A stretch of 14,475 nt of DNA from AC-50 sp035640455 (GTDB lineage Bacteria > Actinomycetota > Thermoleophilia > Gaiellales > Gaiellaceae), in contig DASQWB010000025.1 of assembly GCA_035640455.1 (NCBI GenBank), positions 1 through 14,475 of the forward strand, in the 5' to 3' direction. The translations under genes and the position numbers were made by a program. The first letter of the stretch is position 1, and each line of letters begins with the position of its first letter. Shown here piece by piece: positions 6,652-13,823 of this stretch. The notes under the pieces are model-generated. The model did no database searches and had not been told where the DNA came from. It saw only the letters and a program-made list of their open reading frames with translations.

Positions 6652-6695
6652 GCGACCGGTCGCAGAGCGGTCTACGCCGGTCTATCTCCGGTAAT
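6652..6695. promoter_or_regulatory. Candidate SARP-type operator in the divergent promoter
   Basis: Four direct repeats start at 6657 (CGGTCGC), 6668 (CGGTCTA), 6678 (CGGTCTA) and 6689 (CGGTAAT). Their spacing of 11, 10 and 11 bp puts them on one face of the helix. SARP regulators are known to bind heptamer direct repeats with about 11-bp periodicity, and the adjacent gene encodes a protein with a SARP/BTAD architecture. The first repeat overlaps a perfect 12-bp palindrome (GCGACCGGTCGC, 6652-6663) next to the lipoprotein start. Binding by the regulator is inference. Confidence 0.5.
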
Positions 6696-6722
6696 CGAGG
6701 GTGTTAGCTTCGCACGAGGCAC

Positions 6723-8483
6723 ATGTATTTCCGCATCCTCGGGCCCGTCGAAGTCGTCAAGGACGGCCTCGTTTTGACCCTCGGTCGGGGCCGCGAGCTG
6801 GCACTGCTCGCGCTCCTCCTGCTGCACCGCAACCAGCCCGTCGGAGTTGACACGGTGATCGACGAACTGTGGGGCGACCGGCCGCCCGCCACAGCGCCGA
6901 AGATCGTCCAGAACTACGTCCTCCGGCTGCGCAAGACGCTCGGCCACGATCGACTCGTGACCCAGGGCGGGGGATATACGCTGAAGGTCGAGCCGGGCGA
7001 ACTGGACGTGGACGAGGCAGAAGCGCTCCTCGTCGGAGCACGAACGACCCTGCTCGAAGGACACGCCGCCGACGCGGAGCGCGAACTTTGCCGCGCGCTC
7101 AGCCTCTGGCGCGGAAGACCGCTCGCCGAATTCGCGCACGAGAGCTTCGCGCAGAACGAGATCGACCGGCTCGACGAGCTTCGTCTGAGCGCGATCGAGG
7201 AGCGAAACGACGCCCTGCTCGCACTCGGCCGCCACGACGAGCTGATCCCGGAGCTGGAGCGCCTCGTCGCAGACGAACCATTCCGCGAGCGCCTGCGGGC
7301 GCAGCTGATGCTGGCGCTGTACCGCGCAGGCCGGCAAGCCGACGCACTCGAGGCATACAGCGACGGACGCCGCCGCCTCCGCGACGAGCACGGGCTTGAG
7401 CCGACGGAGTCGCTGCGAGCTCTCCAGCGCAAAATCCTGAACCAAGACCCCGAACTAGCGGCCGCGCCATTTCGGACGTTACGCGCTCGCGGCGTTCGCG
7501 CCCGCTGGCGAAAAGCCGTTCCGTTCGCGGCCGTCGTCGCGGTCGCGGCCGTTGTCGGTGCCGTTTTCGCGTTCCGGGCGTCAACGCATCGCGGGACGCC
7601 CGTCTCCCGGCTCTCCGCGAACACTCTCGCTCGGATCGATCCGCGCAGCGGTACCGCCGTCGCCACCTATCCAACCGGCGACACGCCGAGGTCGCTGGCG
7701 GTGTCGAGAAGCTCTGCGTGGGTCGCGAACTTCGCGGACCACACCGTCTCCCGAATCGACCTATCCTCGAAGGGCACCAAAACAACCGGCATCGGCGCCG
7801 CGCCCGAGCGAATCGCCGTGGGCGAGAACGGCGTCTGGGTCATCAGCAGCTTCAACGGCGAGGTGGTTCGCATCAGCCCGACGACGGCATCGCCGATCGC
7901 CGACGTCCGCGAACCGCCGGGATTGACAGGCCTCGCGGTCGGCGCAGGCGGCGTCTGGGTCACGAACCAAGAAGCCGGCACCGTTACGCGCATCGATCCC
8001 CGTACGACCGAGCCGGTGGCAACGATTCACGGTTTGCGCGGGCCCGCCGGTATCGCAGTCGGAGGCGGTGCGGTCTGGGTTGCGGAGGAGCGCGGGAAGA
8101 GCGTCGTCAAGATCGATCCGCAGACGAACGCTGCCTCGCTGCGCATCCCGCTCGCGCTCGGCCCGCACGAGGTCGCGTTCGGCGGCGGAGCAGTCTGGCT
8201 GACGAACCCCAAGGACAACGCGGTCACTCGCATCGACCGCTTCACCCTCCAACCAAGGCTGATCTCCGTCGGAAACGCACCCAGCGCCATCGCCGCGGAC
8301 GACCGTGCCGCCTGGGTGGTCAACGACATCGACCACACCGTCTTCCGCATCGACGCGAAGTCCGGCAGCGTCGGCAAACGACTCGTGCTGTCACATCGCG
8401 GCGTCCGCGACACCCGAAGGATCACGCCGGGCGGGGTCACGGTAGCTGACGGATCGCTCTGGATCGCGGTCGACGGCTACTAA
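6723..8483 (+). CDS. Membrane-tethered BTAD (SARP-like) regulator with external beta-propeller
   Basis: The 586-residue protein has four parts. Residues 1-93 are an OmpR-type winged helix (DELWGDRPPATAPKIVQNYV recognition region, wing GGGYTL at 82-87). Residues about 95-245 are the alpha-helical bacterial transcriptional activator domain (EFAHESFAQNEIDRLDELRL; ALYRAGRQADALEAY; LGLEP-like HGLEPTESLRALQ). A single transmembrane helix covers about 265-284 (AVPFAAVVAVAAVVGAVFAF) after a strongly basic stretch (RARGVRARWRK), placing the N-terminus in the cytosol. Residues about 298-586 form a seven-bladed Vgb/YncE-like propeller outside; the last blade (GSLWIAVDGY) lacks its outer strands, which the segment TLARIDPRSGTAVATY at about 301-316 supplies. 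The layout parallels ToxR/CadC one-component regulators: external sensor, one membrane helix, DNA-binding domain. ATG 6723 has GAGG at 6716-6719. Targets probably include the divergent propeller genes and itself. Confidence 0.9.
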   Translation: MYFRILGPVEVVKDGLVLTLGRGRELALLALLLLHRNQPVGVDTVIDELWGDRPPATAPKIVQNYVLRLRKTLGHDRLVTQGGGYTLKVEPGELDVDEAEALLVGARTTLLEGHAADAERELCRALSLWRGRPLAEFAHESFAQNEIDRLDELRLSAIEERNDALLALGRHDELIPELERLVADEPFRERLRAQLMLALYRAGRQADALEAYSDGRRRLRDEHGLEPTESLRALQRKILNQDPELAAAPFRTLRARGVRARWRKAVPFAAVVAVAAVVGAVFAFRASTHRGTPVSRLSANTLARIDPRSGTAVATYPTGDTPRSLAVSRSSAWVANFADHTVSRIDLSSKGTKTTGIGAAPERIAVGENGVWVISSFNGEVVRISPTTASPIADVREPPGLTGLAVGAGGVWVTNQEAGTVTRIDPRTTEPVATIHGLRGPAGIAVGGGAVWVAEERGKSVVKIDPQTNAASLRIPLALGPHEVAFGGGAVWLTNPKDNAVTRIDRFTLQPRLISVGNAPSAIAADDRAAWVVNDIDHTVFRIDAKSGSVGKRLVLSHRGVRDTRRITPGGVTVADGSLWIAVDGY

Positions 8484-8566
8484 CGACGATCGCCAGCTGG
8501 CAGTTGGAACGTACGGCGAGCGCGGCGAGCCGACGATGCGACGCCGGCCTCAGACCGGTCGGGACG

Positions 8567-8577
8567 TGTCGGTCCCA
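8567..8577 (+). repeat. Left terminal inverted repeat of IS copy 2
   Basis: TGTCGGTCCCA, continuing TCAATGCG inward like the downstream end of copy 1. Confidence 0.87.
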
Positions 8578-8723
8578 TCAATGCGATCGCGGTGATGGGA
8601 GCGGCGGGCCGGAACCGCTGCTCTGATCAACGCGAGCTGCGGTCGAGGCGTCCTTCGCCAGTGCGGTTCATTGGCACGATCGCGACCCTAGGGCGTGTGA
8701 AGTCGTGTTGGAGGCGTTCGAGG

Positions 8724-9811
8724 CTATGCAGCCAGGTCGTACTCGTGAAGCAGGCCGCCGAGCCGATCGCGCCGTCGTAGGCGCGACAACGTTGGATCGT
8801 TTGGCGGCGGCTTTGCCAGCGGCGGGCGCTGCGCGAGCGCGCGGTGCGGCCTGTGCGTGTTGTAGTGCTCCACGTATTCGCTCAGGACTCGCTCCAGGTG
8901 CTTCCCGGAGACGATCAACAGCCGGTCAAGACACTCGCGACGCACGGTTTGTACCCAGCGCTCTGCGTGCGCCTTCGCTTTCGGCGCCGCGACCGGCGCC
9001 CGAATCACCCGCACCGCCTCCGACCGAAACACCTCGTCGAAACGCCGGCGAACTTGCCGTCGCGGTCACGGATCAGGAAGCGCGGCCGCTCGTCCCGCTG
9101 GTCGAGGGACATGATCAGGTTGCGCGCCTGCTGCTCGACCCAGCGGCCGGTGGGGTTGGCGGTGATGCCCGCGAGATGGACACGCCTCCGACCAAGCTCG
9201 ATGAAGAAGAGCACGTACAGCCGACGCAGCCAGAGCGTCTCGATGGTGAAGAAGTCACACTCGATAATCGCACTCGCCTGCTGGCGCAGGAACTCGCGCC
9301 AGCTGACGCTGGCCTGCCGCGGCGCTGGCTCGATACCGGCACGGTGGAGGATGTTCCAGACGCTGCTCGCCGACAGGTCGAAGCCGAGCCCGACCAGCTC
9401 GCCGTGGATGCGCTTGTAGCCCCAGCTCGCGTTCTCCGCCGCCAACCGCAAGACGAGCTGCCGCGCGTGCGCGGGCAGCGGGGGCCGCCCCGACGGCCGC
9501 CGCTCATACGTCCAGCGGCGGCGCACGAGCTCACGATGCCAGCGCAACAGCGTCGCCGGCTGGACGAGCGACGATCGCCGGCGCTCACGCGGCAGCACCC
9601 CGCTCAACGCCGCCAACAGCGCCCGATCCGAAGGTCGAAAACGAGGCCGAGCGACCTGCCGCCGCAGCACCTGCAGCTCATGGCGAAGAACAAGGATCTC
9701 CACCTCCTTCGCCCGCTCCTCACCTCGCATCAGTACGAACAGCTCAAGCAGGCGCCGCAGCGCCCAGTACAGGAAGACGAAAACGGTCAGAACCAGCGCG
9801 CCCATACGCAC
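8724..9811 (-). pseudogene. DDE (rve) transposase of IS copy 2, frameshifted
   Basis: Two overlapping minus-strand frames (9811 to 9005, then 9032 to 8724) together give the whole transposase. The first carries the N-terminal leucine-rich part, the HTH segments, the first catalytic Asp (IIECDFFTIETLW) and the second (FLIRDRDGKFAG), then turns into nonsense (VSTRCFGRRRCG). The second resumes with VFRSEAVRVIRAPVAAPKAK, the catalytic Glu (AHAERWVQTVRREC) and the conserved tail. Comparison with copy 1 shows one base missing at about 9040-9044, in a T run on the coding strand. Programmed frameshifting is unlikely: copy 1 has no shift here, and the split falls inside the catalytic core. As read, it would need copy 1 transposase in trans to move. 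Confidence 0.88.
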
Positions 9812-9817
9812 GGGCGG

Positions 9818-9823
9818 ACTCTA
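9818..9823 (-). promoter_or_regulatory. Probable -10 box of IS copy 2 transposase
   Basis: TAGAGT on the minus strand, six bases before GTG 9811, the same hexamer and spacing as in copy 1. No Shine-Dalgarno sequence lies between. Confidence 0.48.
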
Positions 9824-9886
9824 CGGCCCCATAGCGCCCCGCCACCGCGCCGCACGTCGCCAGCCGAGGCCCAGGCGCCCGATTTT

Positions 9887-9897
9887 TGGGACCGACA
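9887..9897 (-). repeat. Right terminal inverted repeat of IS copy 2
   Basis: Inverted copy of TGTCGGTCCCA; read inward it continues AAAATCGGG. It is the transposase-upstream end. Confidence 0.87.
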
Positions 9898-9922
9898 CGC
9901 CCGCGCAGGCCAGGAACTACAC

Positions 9923-10975
9923 CTAGCGCCCGTCGAGGCCGCGCGACACCGACTCCTGCTCGGGCGAGCCGGCGACCTCTTCTGCGAAGTGGCAGGCAAC
10001 TGCCTGGGCAGGCGACAGTGGTCGAAGCGGGGGATCCTCGCTGGTGCAGACGTCGGGGTTCCCCAGCTTCGTCCGCAGCCAGCAGCGCGTATGGAAACGG
10101 CAGCCGCGCGGGGGAGCGGCGGCGCTCGGGAGCTCGCCGCTCAGGATGATCCGCTTCCGCTGTGCCTCGAGGACCGGGTTCGGGACGGGAATCGCAGACA
10201 GCAACGCGACCGTGTAAGGGTGGAGGGGGTGCAAGTAGAGCTCGTGCGGGGGGCCCGCCTCGACGATCCGACCCAGGTACATCACGGCGACGCGGTCGCT
10301 GATGCGACGCACGAGTGAGAGATCGTGCGAGATGAAGAGGTAGGCGAGATCGCGTTCGCGCTGGAGCCGCCGAAGAAGATTCACGATCTGCGCCTGGATC
10401 GACACATCCAGTGAACTCACCGGCTCGTCGGCGACGATCACCGCCGGGTCGAGCGCCAGCGCTCTGGCGATGCCGACCCGCTGGCGCATGCCCCCGCTGA
10501 GCTCGTGCGGGAATCGCGCCGCGTCGCGCGCGCTCAGGCCTACGAGGCCGAGCAGCTCGGCCACTCGCTGCCGGCGCTCGTGCATGGAGCCGACGCGATG
10601 GATCCTGAGCGGTTCGGCGACGCTCGCACCGATCGTCATCCGGGGATCGAGCGAGGCGTATGGATCCTGGAAGATCATCTGGAGCCGCCGCCGAAGCCTG
10701 CGAAGCTTCTCGCGGCCGGCGTGGGCGATGTCCTCCCCCTCGACGAGCACCACACCGGCCGTGGGCCGGTAGAGCCGCACGATCGCGCGTCCGAGCGTCG
10801 ACTTCCCGCACCCGGACTCGCCGACGAGGCCGAGGGTCTTCCCGCGGTCGAGGGCGAGCGAGACGCTGTCGACGGCGCGCACCGCTCCGACGTGCCGCTG
10901 GAGGACGACGCCCCGCGTGATCGGGAAGTGAACCTCCAGGTCGCGCGCTTCGACGAGGGGCGGCGAGTCAGGCAC
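9923..10975 (-). CDS. Dipeptide/oligopeptide-type ABC transporter ATPase (DppF/OppF-like)
   Basis: This 350-residue ATPase would pair with the next ATPase to power the permeases encoded upstream. Motifs in order: Walker A GESGCGKST (52-60), Q-loop MIFQDPYASLDPRMTI (from 100), signature LSGGMRQR (159-166), Walker B VIVADEP (179-185) with SSLD D-loop, and H-loop FISHDLS (H217). The C-terminal oligopeptide-transporter extension (HPLHPYTVALLSAIP, then cysteines 292, 298, 310, 328) is complete; such cysteines can hold an iron-sulfur cluster in this family. GTG 10975 overlaps the preceding gene by 8 bp and has GAGAGGG six bases upstream, so a longer start is unlikely. Length is normal for the family. 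It is the last gene of the operon here; IS copy 2 starts 25 bp beyond the stop. Confidence 0.92.
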   Translation of the reverse strand: MPDSPPLVEARDLEVHFPITRGVVLQRHVGAVRAVDSVSLALDRGKTLGLVGESGCGKSTLGRAIVRLYRPTAGVVLVEGEDIAHAGREKLRRLRRRLQMIFQDPYASLDPRMTIGASVAEPLRIHRVGSMHERRQRVAELLGLVGLSARDAARFPHELSGGMRQRVGIARALALDPAVIVADEPVSSLDVSIQAQIVNLLRRLQRERDLAYLFISHDLSLVRRISDRVAVMYLGRIVEAGPPHELYLHPLHPYTVALLSAIPVPNPVLEAQRKRIILSGELPSAAAPPRGCRFHTRCWLRTKLGNPDVCTSEDPPLRPLSPAQAVACHFAEEVAGSPEQESVSRGLDGR

Positions 10976-11996
10976 CCACGGCCCTCTCGAAGCCGGCACG
11001 GAGTGGATGGCCGGCGGCCGCCTCTTCGTCCGTCGGCTGGTTGTGACACGCGACCAGGTGGCCGGCCGCCGTTGGCGCGAGCGGCGGCATCTCGCGCCAG
11101 CAGACCTCGAGCCGCCAGCGACAGCGGGGCGCGAAGGGACAGCCGGCCGGCTCGCGCTGCTGGTCCGGGGGGGCGCCCTCGATCGCAGTGAGCTCCTCGC
11201 TCGGGTCCGCATCGAGGCGCGGGATCGAGTGGAGCAGGCCGACCGTGTAGGGGTGGCGGGGGTGGGCGAAGAGCTCCTGCGTGCCCGCCGACTCGACGAC
11301 GAAGCCCGCATACATCACGGCGACGTGCTGCGTTGTGCGCGCGACGACCCCGAGATCGTGGCTGATGAGGATGACGGCCGTTCCCGACTCGGCGGTCAGC
11401 TTCTGGATCAGCTCGAGGATCTGCGCCTGCACCGTGACGTCGAGCGCTGTCGTCGGCTCGTCAGCGATGAGAAGCTTCGGCTGGAGGGCAAGCGCGATAG
11501 CGATCATGACCCGTTGTCGCATGCCGCCCGAGAACTGGTGCGGGTAGCGGCGCAGCTGCTCCTGCGGGCGCGGGATCCCGACGAGGTCGAGGAGCTCGAC
11601 CGCCCGCGCCCGCGCGTCCTCGGGCCGCACTCTCCGGTGGGCCGTGATCGTCTCCACGACCTGCTCCTCGATCGAGAGCACGGGGTTGAGGCTCGTCATC
11701 GGGTCCTGGAAGACCATCGCAATCTCCTTCCCGCGCAGCCGGCGCAGGGTCGCCTCCGACAGTTTCGTCAGGTCGGTCCCCTCGAAGAGGACCTGCCCGC
11801 GTTCGACGCGGCCGCCAGGACGCGGCAGCAGGCCGATGATCGCCAGGCTGGTGACGCTCTTGCCGCTGCCGGACTCGCCTACGAGGCCGAGGGTCTCCCC
11901 TTCGGCGAGATCGAGGTCGACGCCGTTGACGGCGTAGACCGGGCCGTCTTCGGTCCGAAACCGCACGACGAGGTCCCGGACCGAGAGCAGGCTCAT
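10968..11996 (-). CDS. Dipeptide/oligopeptide-type ABC transporter ATPase (DppD/OppD-like)
   Basis: The 342-residue protein has Walker A GESGSGKS (40-47), Q-loop MVFQDPMTSLNPV (from 94), signature FSGGMRQR (155-162), Walker B LLIADEPTTALD (from 175) and H-loop ILISHDLG (H213). The oligopeptide-type C-terminal region has HPRHPYTVGLLHSIPRLD and cysteines 286, 292, 299 and 317. ATG 11996 overlaps the stop of the nitrilase gene (ATGA), which implies translational coupling; no Shine-Dalgarno lies upstream, in agreement. The alternation D then F is the standard heterodimer of Dpp/Opp/App/Nik systems. The substrate class (peptide, nickel chelate, glutathione or other) cannot be told from the ATPase. 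Confidence 0.92.
   Translation of the reverse strand: MSLLSVRDLVVRFRTEDGPVYAVNGVDLDLAEGETLGLVGESGSGKSVTSLAIIGLLPRPGGRVERGQVLFEGTDLTKLSEATLRRLRGKEIAMVFQDPMTSLNPVLSIEEQVVETITAHRRVRPEDARARAVELLDLVGIPRPQEQLRRYPHQFSGGMRQRVMIAIALALQPKLLIADEPTTALDVTVQAQILELIQKLTAESGTAVILISHDLGVVARTTQHVAVMYAGFVVESAGTQELFAHPRHPYTVGLLHSIPRLDADPSEELTAIEGAPPDQQREPAGCPFAPRCRWRLEVCWREMPPLAPTAAGHLVACHNQPTDEEAAAGHPLRAGFERAVGA
10982..10988 (-). promoter_or_regulatory. Ribosome binding site fixing the DppF-like start
   Basis: GAGAGGG on the minus strand, six bases before GTG 10975. The frame is open far upstream inside the preceding gene, so this site decides the start. Confidence 0.6.
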
Positions 11997-12904
11997 GGGG
12001 AGGGCACTTCGACCGGCGTGGCCTCCCCGAGTGCGAAGCGCGGGGCGACAGAGGCGAACGAGCCGCCGTACAGCGGGAGCTCGCGCCCCGGGCCCTCCTC
12101 CGCGATTTGCTTCCAGAGGCGGTTCATGCCGACGGAGCCATAGCGCTGGACACGCGTGGCGGCGTCGAGATCGAGCACCTCGGTCTGGTATTCCTCGCCG
12201 TCGCCCGCGAGCTGCACGACGTGTCCTTCGGGGTCGACGATGATGCTGCGGCCAGGGCCGGGACGCCCACCCATGTTGACGTTGACGACCCAGACCTGGT
12301 TCACGATCGCGTTGGCGCGTGCGAGCACGAGCTCCTGGTCCCGGTCGGCCGTCGCGGTCGCGGTGACCTGGAAGATCACGTCGGCCCCCATCCAGGCGAG
12401 GTGCCGCGCGACCTCGGGGAACCAGCCGTCGTAGCAGATCATCAAGCCGGCCCGGCCGATGCCGTCGACGTCGAAGACGACGAACTCTCGCCCGGCAGCG
12501 ACCGACTCCCACGGCCGCCACGGGAAGCATTTGCGGTACCGGGCGGCGATCTCACCGAGCGGCGAGACGGCGATCGCGGTGTTGTAAACGTCCCCGTCTT
12601 CCGAGCGCTCGTAGAAGGAACCGGGCACGAGCCAGACCTCGAGCTCCCGCGCGAGCGCGCAGAGGCGTGCTGTCAGGCCGCCGGGCACCGTCTCGGCGAC
12701 CGCGTCCTGCGACCAGCTCGGCGGCGGCGTGCTCGCCGGCGGTCCGAGCGCCGACAGGTAGAGCTCGGGATACACGAGGAGCCGTGTCTGCCAGAACATG
12801 CTCCGCAGCTTTCGCGTCTCGGACTCGAACTTCGCCCACGTGGCCTCGACGTCCCACGCGACGGGGGCCGCTTGGACGGCCACGATCGGCAAGTAACGGC
12901 TCAT
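11993..12904 (-). CDS. Nitrilase/amidase-family (carbon-nitrogen hydrolase) enzyme
   Basis: This is a 303-residue member of the nitrilase superfamily, which hydrolyses amides, carbamoyl groups or nitriles through a Glu-Lys-Cys triad. All three are visible: E47 in LLVYPELYLSA, K125 in ARYRKCFPW and the nucleophile C157 in GLMICYDGWFPE, followed by HLAWMGADVIFQ and ARANAIVNQVWVVNVN, as in true members. There is no signal peptide or acyltransferase extension, so it is a cytosolic stand-alone enzyme. AAGGAGG lies six bases before the second ATG (12904) and three before the first (12907); I choose the second. It sits 22 bp after the permease C gene, and its stop overlaps the ATPase D start, so it is part of the transporter operon and probably acts on the imported compound. 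The exact substrate is unknown. Confidence 0.9.
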   Translation of the reverse strand: MSRYLPIVAVQAAPVAWDVEATWAKFESETRKLRSMFWQTRLLVYPELYLSALGPPASTPPPSWSQDAVAETVPGGLTARLCALARELEVWLVPGSFYERSEDGDVYNTAIAVSPLGEIAARYRKCFPWRPWESVAAGREFVVFDVDGIGRAGLMICYDGWFPEVARHLAWMGADVIFQVTATATADRDQELVLARANAIVNQVWVVNVNMGGRPGPGRSIIVDPEGHVVQLAGDGEEYQTEVLDLDAATRVQRYGSVGMNRLWKQIAEEGPGRELPLYGGSFASVAPRFALGEATPVEVPSP

Positions 12905-12910
12905 CATCGT

Positions 12911-12917
12911 CCTCCTT
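12911..12917 (-). promoter_or_regulatory. Ribosome binding site of the nitrilase-family gene
   Basis: AAGGAGG on the minus strand. Spacing is three bases to ATG 12907 and six to ATG 12904, which favours the latter. It is the only strong Shine-Dalgarno in the operon part seen here, so the enzyme may be translated independently of its upstream neighbour. Confidence 0.75.
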
Positions 12918-12926
12918 GGCGCACGA

Positions 12927-13823
12927 TTACGCCCTTCGCAGTTTGCCGCGCAACCGAGGGTCGAGCCAGTCGCGAAGCCCGTCGCCGAAGAGATTGAACC
13001 CGAGCACCGTCAGTGCGAGCGCGAGTCCGGGGAAGGTCGGGTACCACCAGGCGTCCTGCAGGAAGTTGCGGCCGTCCGTCATCATCGCGCCCCACTCCGG
13101 CGTCGGGGGCTGCGCGCCGAGGCCGAGGAAGCTGAGCGACGACGTGAAGAGGATCGCGTAGCCGACGTCGAGCGACGCCTGCACGACGACGAGCGGGAGG
13201 ACGTTCCTGAGCATGTGCCGGAAGACGATCGAGATCGTCCCGGCGCCCGCGACGCGCGCCGCGAGCACGAACTCGCGCTCGCGCAGGGAGAGGACCTGGC
13301 CGCGGGTCAGCCGCGCGTACCAGGGCCAGTAGACCGTCGAGAGCGCGAGGATCGTGTGCGACAGGCTCGGCCCCAAGGTGGCCGCGATCGCAGCCGCCAG
13401 GATCAAGGCCGGGAAGGCGAGGAAGAGATCCGTCGCGCGCATGACGAGCTCGTCCACCAATCCCCCCGCGAGCGCCGAGATCGTGCCGAGGAGCGTGCCG
13501 ACGGTGATCGAGATGGAGAGGATGAGGGCCGCGACCTCGATCGAGATGCGCGCTCCGGCGAGGACGCGACTGAAGATGTCCCGGCCGAGGTCGTCGGTTC
13601 CGAACAGATGAGCCTTGGAGGGCGCCTCGAGGCGGTCGAGGAGGTGGAGCTGGTTCGTGTCGCTCGGCGCGAGCATTCCTCCGAAGACGGCGACGAAGAG
13701 GACCGCGAGGACGAGCGTCACGCCGATGACGTTGAGCCACGACGCGCCGAGGAAGCGCCGGGCGCCGCGGACGGCGCGGTCGAGCTGGAGACGAGGCGTC
13801 CGTTCGAGGGCGAGCTCGGTCAT
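12927..13823 (-). CDS. Dipeptide/oligopeptide-type ABC transporter permease (DppC-like)
   Basis: The 298-residue permease has an N-terminal cytosolic stretch, a first membrane helix (VIGVTLVLAVLFVAVFGGM), the family hallmark AHLFGTDDLGRDIFSRVLAG, helices at IEVAALILSISITVGTLLGT and ALILAAAIAATLG, the EAA cytoplasmic loop that docks to the ATPase (REFVLAARVAGAGTISIVFRH), and the C-terminal FLGLGAQPPTPEWGAM and NLFGDGLRDWLDPRLR motifs. Length is normal for DppC/OppC. ATG 13823 is chosen because its first base is the last base of the preceding TGA (TGATG), a typical coupling overlap; upstream GTG codons exist but would overlap the preceding gene further. Confidence 0.93.
   Translation of the reverse strand: MTELALERTPRLQLDRAVRGARRFLGASWLNVIGVTLVLAVLFVAVFGGMLAPSDTNQLHLLDRLEAPSKAHLFGTDDLGRDIFSRVLAGARISIEVAALILSISITVGTLLGTISALAGGLVDELVMRATDLFLAFPALILAAAIAATLGPSLSHTILALSTVYWPWYARLTRGQVLSLREREFVLAARVAGAGTISIVFRHMLRNVLPLVVVQASLDVGYAILFTSSLSFLGLGAQPPTPEWGAMMTDGRNFLQDAWWYPTFPGLALALTVLGFNLFGDGLRDWLDPRLRGKLRRA

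Larger units (their letters stand above)
8567..9897 (-). mobile_element. Insertion sequence copy 2 (inverted, transposase frameshifted)
   Basis: TGTCGGTCCCA at 8567-8577 and its inverted complement at 9887-9897 bound an element of about 1.33 kb that matches IS copy 1 in ends, gene layout and leader. Its transposase is encoded on the minus strand, so the two ISs face each other. The protein sequences differ at roughly one residue in six by eye, so this is a related element and not a recent duplicate of copy 1. The right end lies 25 bp past the stop codon of the ABC transporter ATPase gene at 9923; the left end lies 83 bp after the regulator gene. Confidence 0.87.

Noticed and set aside
8484..8566. 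Rho-independent terminator after the regulator gene
   Set aside because: A 10-bp palindrome (GCCAGCTGGC at 8492-8501) is present, but it has no loop and no T tract.
8705..10318. Long plus-strand frame opposite IS copy 2 and the ATPase gene
   Set aside because: It crosses the IS boundary and is antisense to the transposase and the ABC ATPase, both recognised by motifs.
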